From positions 53,271,738-53,335,737 of the forward strand of contig CM054115.1 in the NCBI GenBank assembly GCA_028673005.1: a stretch of 64,000 bases of DNA. The letters run 5' to 3'. The notes beneath the pieces are model-generated. The model was not told where the DNA came from, did not search any database, and worked only from the letters and a program-made list of their open reading frames with translations. A program made the translations under genes and the position numbers. Shown one piece after another: positions 57,071-64,000 of the stretch; the first letter of the stretch is position 1; every line of letters begins with the position of its first letter. The stretch comes from Tanypteryx hageni. Lineage: Eukaryota; Arthropoda; Insecta; Odonata; Petaluridae.

Positions 57071-59100
57071 TAAGCGAGATGTAAATCAAACCATAAGATA
57101 TCAAGGTACTAATATCAGCCCTTCAACTAGAAATCATAAACAATTAAGAGGTTCTTGATAAATTTACCCGCAATTCATTTATAATGCTAATAGTGGCCCG
57201 AGTGGACGACAGAAGTTCATAATTCGTCTTAATTTTTTATAAATAAATGTTTAGAAATGTCTTTCGTAGTTAAAAGCATAAACAAATACTCATTCGTTAT
57301 TTATAACTTTTTAATTAACTCACTTGGTTAATCGAATTAATAGTATTAACTAAAGTCAAGCAATTAAACAAATGCTTTAATTATAAAGAAAGTATGTCAT
57401 GCAGTATGTGTATTTTGAAAGTCTAAATGAAGGGCAAGTCACGCTACAAAGTGTTATCATCCGTTAAATAATTATAAGTCCCAGGTTGGTGTTCTGTAAA
57501 TGGAAAATATGCGAAAAAGTTCGATTTTCTTTTATTTGTCCGAGTACCCTTTTGGAATGCACAACCAGGTGTACGAAATATCGATGAAAATTCTGTAGGA
57601 TCATTTTAGGCGTGCAATGTTTCGCAAATTCTTCTCGCAGTATAAACCAGTTCAGGTTTAATCCGTCGAGTTTTACGAGCGGCAGCTAATGATAAAACAA
57701 GCAAATTAACTTCAGTCGCCAAAGTTTGCTTTCCATTTTTAATTGCTGGCTGTAATCGGTAGACGGAAAATGCCAATCGAACATTATTCCTTGACGCACG
57801 CATTTCCTCGACGCTTCGTGACCGATAAGTTAACACAGAAAAGCGCGTTACAACTCGACAGTTACGTCTGGCAGTGCAGTCACAATGACGCGCCCTAAAC
57901 GAAACAAAAAAAGTAGCGAAAACAAACATGTACGCGCGTTGAAATAAAGTTGCTCCTGCCGACGAGTCAATGAGTCACGCCACTCCGAAGTTGACTATTA
58001 TTCGCACAATAACAGGTAACATTGGCGATGATCAAAAAGCGTAACATTCGTTACCAAGTCATTAGATCTCGATTGTTGCATATCGATTCGACGTTATGAC
58101 GGAATAAGGTTGTATGTGGGCTAATCGTGTTGGAAGGCTCCAAGGACTTCTATCTCCATGAAAATTTTAAGGCAAAACTAACAAGGAATAGGCTTTTACT
58201 ACAGAAAAATCATCTCGGCTGACTAAATATCGCACGTCTGATTATGGTTGAAAAGCAATGACGTCGACGAAATGAAATATTTTTATTAAAAATGACTGCA
58301 AATAAGTAACTCCGAGTACTCTCTCGGAAACATGAAATCTGTAAAAAGTATCCGATTTTTTCGGCTTTTACGGACACGGAGGTGAGGTGGAGATTAATGT
58401 TAAGCCATGTTAAGTGCCAAATCGACCGAAGCGCTGCATGAATAGAATAGCACAGCCAAAGTTTATGAAGCTATCTAAATTTATTATTCTTAAAAAATGC
58501 AAGAATTTAGTGAGGGTACAGCAAAGTACAATACTACAATATGAATGCAATTAATATTTTATATGTATCAAACAACTGGCGTGTCACGAAAGATTCCTTC
58601 GCGCGCCATATTTTGCCCACGTCTACTTTGAAATGTAAACACGGATTTCCATTTTAGTTCGTATGGAACAGTTTGTTCCAAAAACATATATCTCACCTCG
58701 CCTCGCATTGTTGGAATGCAAATGATAAGTAAGATATCTAAGACAGTAATAAAACAGTTGGGAAAACCAGGTGTGATCTAAGACGGCTCTCTTTAGAAGA
58801 GGTGCGTATCGGTTTTCCCAGGCGTTTTATGGATGTTGGAATCACCTTAATTATCAATAGGAAACATCCCGCATTTTGAAACGGAGGATAATATTTAAAC
58901 GAACGGTATAATCGGAGATCCTGGCCCGAAATCTTTCAAACGATAGGCAATCGTATTGACAATCAAACTCGACGACGAATGACGTCATAAATGTATTTAT
59001 AAGATAATAGCGGTCGAGATACCTAACATAATAAATTTCCGCGTATACGCGATGAACTTTGTCTTTTTTTTGCACACGATGCCGCAGGTTATCTCTCCGT
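57071..59100. other. CpG-richer stretch, no gene established
   Basis: A 107-codon frame (57606-57929, minus) has balanced codon use but no family I recognise. Reading minus at 58694-58705, ATG CGA GGC GAG precedes a donor GTGAGA. Its phase would join the F-box exon, but it lacks the LP of the F-box consensus, so it is only a weak candidate for the missing start exon. TGACGTCA occurs at 58980. Confidence 0.3.
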
Positions 59101-59206
59101 TACGAAATCTCCCAGACTCGGGTACTCGTGTGATAGAACCTTACCTTTTCCTGGCGTGAACAAGCGGAGGCTGATATTACTTTATCGTCTCATCTTCGCC
59201 ATAAAT

Positions 59207-59220
59207 CCGTGACGTCACGG
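59207..59220. promoter_or_regulatory. CRE palindrome in CpG-rich patch
   Basis: CCGTGACGTCACGG is a 14-bp perfect palindrome containing a full CREB/ATF site. It lies 66 bases before the frame at 59286 (plus) and 60 bases before a minus-strand donor CAGGAAAAG|GTAAGG (about 59147). It may mark a promoter; direction and target gene are inference. Confidence 0.35.
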
Positions 59221-59285
59221 GGATGCGACGAGGACGCCGAGTTTTAAGGGACCGAACAAGTGAAACTGATTTGTCGTGAGTAAAC

Positions 59286-59546
59286 ATGGGTTGGAGTCGG
59301 CGACGCAGTTCGCGTAAATCAGTCGTCAATCTATTTTTTTCGTCTCAATGGAGCAAAGGTTTCGATACACCGGTGTGTTTCAACCTGACTGGGGCGGCGC
59401 ATTCGGAAAGGTCAACCAAGAAGCTCCTTCCAACTTTTGTTCCACTTGAATTTTATATGGACTCCAAAAGAAAATACTCGGATATTCCGTCCGAAGGGCT
59501 GAGACAGAAAAGGTGCGGTCTTAAAGCGAATGTTTTCTCGCCTTGA
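59286..59546 (+). CDS. Unidentified 86-codon reading frame
   Basis: Starts at a good context AAACATGGG and encodes a basic protein (MGWSRRRSSRKSVVNLFFSS and so on). No domain recognised. It sits in CpG-rich sequence just after the CRE palindrome. It could be a first exon or chance. Confidence 0.25.
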   Translation: MGWSRRRSSRKSVVNLFFSSQWSKGFDTPVCFNLTGAAHSERSTKKLLPTFVPLEFYMDSKRKYSDIPSEGLRQKRCGLKANVFSP

Positions 59547-59808
59547 TCTTGGTTTGAAAAAGACCGCGTTTAAAAGATTTAATGTGTATGACAGTATAGC
59601 ATATCCAATGCCAAACCGAAGCCATCAAGCGACCTTCTGCAAAGTTTTATGAGCGTCCATCTTGAAGATTAATAAAAATTACATTGATGACTAATAGTAA
59701 ACAACTAGAATTTAATTATTTATCGACACTTATCATTGAGAGAACTAACCTAAGTCGAATATTAGAACAAATAATTGATTAAATATATAAAATGGTATAA
59801 TTAAGAAA

Positions 59809-59982
59809 CGCGCGGATCCAGAAACTTCCCAAGGGAGCGATTGCCCTCCCCCATCTTGAATCCGCCTCCGCTGACGACCTTTATATTCTGAAAATCCGTA
59901 TCCACGTCAGAATCTTTCTTTACCAGGCCAAATAGCCTTAATCTGCGGGGGCGGTCGCCTCCATCCCTTGGATCCGTCACTG
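59809..59982. mobile_element. hAT-type miniature element with exact 8-bp target duplication
   Basis: Short relative of 15531-15791: begins CGCGCGGATCCAGAAACTTC and ends CTTGGATCCGTCACTG. Flanked by TTAAGAAA on both sides (59801-59808 and 59983-59990). Confidence 0.85.
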
Positions 59983-59999
59983 TTAAGAAATAAAGCGTC

Positions 60000-61830
60000 C
60001 ATGCGCGGTGCATATGCCGCACATCCCTTCGGCGCGGTCCCGGCTATATTACCGATATGAGAGCCGGGGAAATTTTCGATTTTTAGTCTGGATCTCGCGC
60101 GATGAAAAATGGCAAACGATCACTATAAGTTGGAGCGAAAACGGACATCCGCGCGTAAATTTCGACTTCACGGCTACTTTTTGAAAGGTACAAAAAATGT
60201 TGCTTATTCCTAAATTGTGTTGTCTATGTGTACTAAAAATCGCCCCAAACGGTATGTTTGGCGATAAATCCAAATGAGTGAACTGTTTCCGGAACCGCGT
60301 AAGATTATCCGAAGAGATAAAATTAAAATTTCAATCGATTTATCGACGCAATCGGATTAAGTTCAGTTTTGGTTCATATCGATTAATTTGCTTTGAAATC
60401 TTGATATCTTAATTTCGAAATCCTATGGCACAGAAGTCTGAAAACGTATATGATGATTATTTCCAAGTAAATTAGAAAAAAATTAAAGGAAGCGTTTCGC
60501 TAATTCTCGCAGAAGCGGGGAAGAGGAAGTCTAAAAATATAAAATAATTGCGGAAATTAAGTATTCTTTATCATAATTGTAATGCCCGCTAAATTTTATC
60601 GTTTTTATTTTTTAATACTTAGGAAATATTTTCTTCCGCGCCATATATATATCGACATATATTCCAGGCCTGGTGATGGCTAAAACCACCAAAATATTCA
60701 TACAAGGTATTATTTAATTGGGAAGCCACCATTCTTCCTAAAATTTTTAACTGACCAGCTATTCATTGCATTATCTCTTAGATACCCATTGCGCGTAGGC
60801 CAGAGGGAATCAGCAGCAGGTCGTAAAAAAAAACCACCAATGAGATCAATGAATTTCGCCGCTCTGTAGAGTACCTTGAAAAAGACTATAAATTAATTCT
60901 GTTTTTAACGCTGCTTAATATGAATCATAAATGAGTACTGTTGTTAAACTGGCTTTTTAATTAAAAATAAAACTTTCCTTCCATTTCTAAAATTCGAGAA
61001 AAAATACATCATTGGCAATTTAATTTTGACTCTTAAGATGTCATGTTCATAATCTCATTGCTCGTGACACCTCGCTAACTCAAGGGACGGAATGTGTGAA
61101 AAGATGCTATGTCAGTTCTTTCCACGTGGTCATCAATTTGGACCGCGCACCTGTAGGCAACTTAGAGCATACTTATTTCACGAGTAATGACCATGCACTG
61201 ATTTACACCGCTTGCGATATTTTCCAACTCTTTCAATTTGCGCAATCCATTAACGTCTTGAAACAAATGGAGTACCTCTTCCGTTGGCGTAATCAGAATT
61301 CCGCTTGTAATGAGCCGTAAATAAACGCAGTAAACATTACGGTTAAATTTTACTACGTTGATTTACAGCTATCTCGCTATAGGAGTGCTTAAATGTTTGG
61401 CCAATTAAGATCCTTTCGCGGATCGGTAGTAAACGTGGGCGATTCTGCGGGGTTACATTTGATCATGCATACAATATTGAATTTTGATAATTATGTGCAT
61501 TTATTCACATAAATCCTTTCGTGTTCCAGTTGTAAATTAAACTATGGTAGTATGCCCCGCGCCTGTATCCATTTAAATGAAATTTTATTCTGCAATTCAC
61601 CAGATTGGGGGATGGCAAGGAGTGCAACACTACTCACTCGCTGCCTTGGATTTCCTATAGCATTAACTAAGTATCCTAGCAAACAAGTTCGGAAAATGTA
61701 GTGTACCACGTGCTTTCTATAAATTCCATATTATGTTCGCGAGAAAAATGTGGTTTGCACGTGTTCTTTTAAAATTCTGCAAAAGTAAAAAATATGATCG
61801 CAGTGATAGTAACTATAGTACAATTTTAAT
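60000..61830. other. No gene or repeat established
   Basis: Ordinary mixed sequence. Open frames are short and none shows a known domain. Confidence 0.4.
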
Positions 61831-61836
61831 ATATAA

Positions 61837-62183
61837 CAAGTAGGGGTGTACACAGGTTTCCCGTGGTACAGAAGTGCTTAGCGTCAAATTCGCCGCAGTA
61901 TAATCGTATACTAATGTATTTGCTTTGAAATCAGAAACTTATTTTTCCGGATGCTGATACATTGTCGTCTTTTTAAGGTCAACATTCGTAAGGCAATAGA
62001 ACTTAAAAATAGACGATCTACTTAACGATTTCATAAAATCGATAAACTTGTGTCTGCAATAGCCATTAAACAAGTAGGGGTGAACACAGGTTTCCCGTGG
62101 TACAGAAGTGCTTTTCCTCAAATTCGCCGTACTATTATCCTATACTAATGTATTTGCTTTGAAATCAGAAAATTATTTTTCCT
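61837..62183. repeat. Direct repeat of about 117 bp
   Basis: 61837-61953 and 62067-62183 share AACAAGTAGGGGTG, ACACAGGTTTCCCGTGGTAC, AGAAGTGCTT, and CTAATGTATTTGCTTTGAAA. The interval is 230 bases. Confidence 0.8.
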
Positions 62184-62391
62184 CATATTGTGGTAGTCCA
62201 GCTGTTTTGATCCGTTGTAAACATGTTCATTTCGTTTTCCAATTCTATACTCGCTCTAAAAACGAAATTTCTTTTAAATCCGTTCCTTTGAAATTCATAA
62301 TTACAGAAAAATTCTAACCATGATATTTTGGTAGCCCTGTTTAGTCGACCCGACTGAAATATGATATTTTGGTTATTTATTTATATAAAGA

Positions 62392-62463
<72 letters not shown>

Positions 62464-63075
62464 TGGTTAAAATCCATGCCGTCAGTTCTCTAGAATTACG
62501 TGTAAAAGAAATATTATTTAACTCTTTATTGTGGTAGCCCTGCTCTTTAGCTCCGCTTTAGACTTACTGATTTCGTTATGGTATGTTGTACAAATCTTAT
62601 ATACAAAATTAAATTGAAATTCGTTCTGCCAATTCCTTCCAAATCCTTAATTACTGAAAGAGTTTAATTTGTAATTGTGGCACCACTGTTTGGCTGATTC
62701 GGTTTAAATATGCTAATATGGTTTTGTATATATGTGTCTATTATAAGTATTAAATTTGGTTAAATTGATGAGGACAGTTTAACACAAATACGTGTAAAAA
62801 GAATTTTTTATTCCTTGTATTGTGGCAGCTCTGCTTTCTATATCTATACTAAAAATCTTGATTTCGTTCTTTTATATTGCACGTCTACTTCATAAAAATC
62901 CCTGCTGAGTCGATCCGTTCCAAATATGTCATTTTGTTGATTAATATCGTATATGTGCATATTCTATGTACCAAATTTAGTCGAAATCGGTTAATTCACG
63001 AAGAAGACGTTCGAGGGACACACACGGACACCGAGGCGATCTCATAAGATTACTTTCCATTTTTTGGAAAGTAGG
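62184..63075. repeat. Degenerate tandem repeat ending in a hairpin
   Basis: Units starting GTGGTAGTCCAGCTG (62190), GTGGTAGCCCTGCTC (62532) and GTGGCAGCTCTGCTT (62822) recur about every 290-340 bases. They end in ACTTTCC / GGAAAGT (63052-63072). The first interval is lengthened by a (TA)n run. Confidence 0.55.
62396..62458. repeat. (TA)n microsatellite
   Basis: About 30 uninterrupted TA units inside the degenerate tandem repeat. Confidence 0.97.
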
Positions 63076-63290
63076 CCAAAAAACCACGCAAGAAATTTTC
63101 TATGATTAAATTGAATTAACACTTTCTAGTCAGATTTTCTTGGTAATAGTAAATAAACAAAAAATCCTTCGCCGTAAACAGGAAGAGGACACTCACATTC
63201 ACGCTGCAGGTTGCTGGTAAACACCGTCGCAGGACCTAAGCCAAAAAGAGACACGCACGCGTAGGAACATAAAAATTCTTCAAAAGGCAC

Positions 63291-63414
63291 TCACACAGTC
63301 AACTCGAAGCAAAAATTTTAAACAAGACACCGATGTTTCGACAGCTAAGCTGCCATCTTCAGAAGATGACATCGGTGTCTAGTTTAAAATTTTTGGTTCG
63401 AGTTTACTGTGTGA
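63291..63414. repeat. 124-bp fold-back with hammerhead-like centre
   Basis: Arms TCACACAGT...ACACCGATG and their complement pair over about 45 bases. On the minus strand the centre reads ATGTC, ATCTT, CTGAAGA, a GGCAGC/GCTGTC stem, then GAAACATCGG. Confidence 0.8.
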
Positions 63415-64000
63415 GATTATTCTCTTCCTGTTCACGGTGGAGTTTTTGTTTATATGCTATTGTATTGTTTCACCATGTCTCGCAACCCTCCATTTTCATA
63501 GATTTTCTTGGAAACGACTACTCGTTCAATAACAAGATGGAAAAGTGTACTCCATAAATGGAATACACAGCGATTTCTAATGGCGTTCTTAATGGGAAAT
63601 ACGTATGAAACGGTATCGAAAGATTGGGCGATTCTCGAATTTTTGTCTCCGAAACTATAACTCGTATTTATGTCGTCTCGGGGACTATCTTGCAGTAAAT
63701 GTTCTCTAACCGAATAAATTTTTAATCTATACTTCACGGATCATATCGTGGGCTTACAAACTCATTAAGTTGTATTTCACTTCAAAATCGAGATAATGAG
63801 AAATTATTTTAGCTATTAAGTAACTTTATACAATTTTTAATCTGCAAAAAAGTACCAATTACTCAAAACTATTCACGTATGACTTAGTGAGTTTATGCAG
63901 TAAGCCCATGATATAAGGGAGTGGGAGAGAAGTATGTGGATTTTTAAACGTTGTTTGCTGAGAGTACCGTCTTAGCGATCGATGTAAACAAAATACGCGA

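Noticed and set aside
57606..57929. 107-codon minus-strand frame as a gene
   Set aside because: Composition is plausible but no domain or splice signals could be tied to it, so it is mentioned only within the regional entry.
61262..61310. Possible F-box start exon reading LITPTEE before a GTACTC donor
   Set aside because: It would add an extra Glu relative to the F-box consensus and has a weak donor. No start codon was found.
1..64000. CRISPR arrays, bacterial operons or riboswitches
   Set aside because: Spliced genes, SINE/LINE remnants and intron structure show animal nuclear DNA. No regularly spaced repeat array of the CRISPR kind is present.

Overview
The window is animal nuclear DNA and most likely from an insect. 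It is AT-rich, has GT-AG introns from tens of bases to many kilobases, and is full of transposon remnants. There are no bacterial operons. The species cannot be fixed from this sequence. Two protein-coding genes can be reconstructed exon by exon, and they converge on a 9 kb intergenic stretch.

Gene 1 (+ strand, 2594-11964, 7 exons) is palmitoyl-protein thioesterase 1 (Ppt1). It is a lysosomal enzyme that removes fatty acyl groups from cysteines. The spliced frame is 300 codons with a signal peptide and an intact Ser108/Asp226/His282 triad, so it looks functional. Its 5.9 kb last intron holds an almost perfect 936-bp inverted duplication plus several nested elements.

Gene 2 (- strand, about 52537 to 21012, 9 visible coding exons, 968 residues) is an F-box/leucine-rich-repeat protein, a predicted substrate receptor of an SCF ubiquitin ligase. 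All splice phases agree. The exon carrying the start codon was not found and should lie above 52537. A polar, serine-rich stretch encoded in the 924-base second visible exon interrupts the LRR region.

Introns and flanks carry many mobile elements. These include a pogo/Tigger-like transposon with a broken transposase and a second element inserted in it (31.4-36.4 kb), several TA-flanked elements with terminal inverted repeats, and hAT-type miniature elements with readable 8-bp target duplications. There are also LINE reverse-transcriptase tails, a tRNA-headed SINE, a DUF4371 (hAT-like) relic, and a Penelope-like insertion with a GIY-YIG domain inside another repeat. One repeat family ends in a hairpin and occurs at 8.7, 34.8 and 55.7 kb.

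Less explained structures are the 936-bp palindrome at 7.3-10.2 kb, a 600-bp cluster of GGTAAATGTGCAC-like motifs beside the F-box exon (52.7-53.3 kb), and a fold-back element with two exactly complementary 31-bp palindromes (40.35-40.69 kb). Three loci share a hammerhead-like CTGAAGA / stem / GAAA signature, two of them away from any visible Penelope reading frame. From 53 to 64 kb I found no convincing gene, only repeats, a tandem degenerate repeat and CpG-richer patches that might include the F-box gene promoter.
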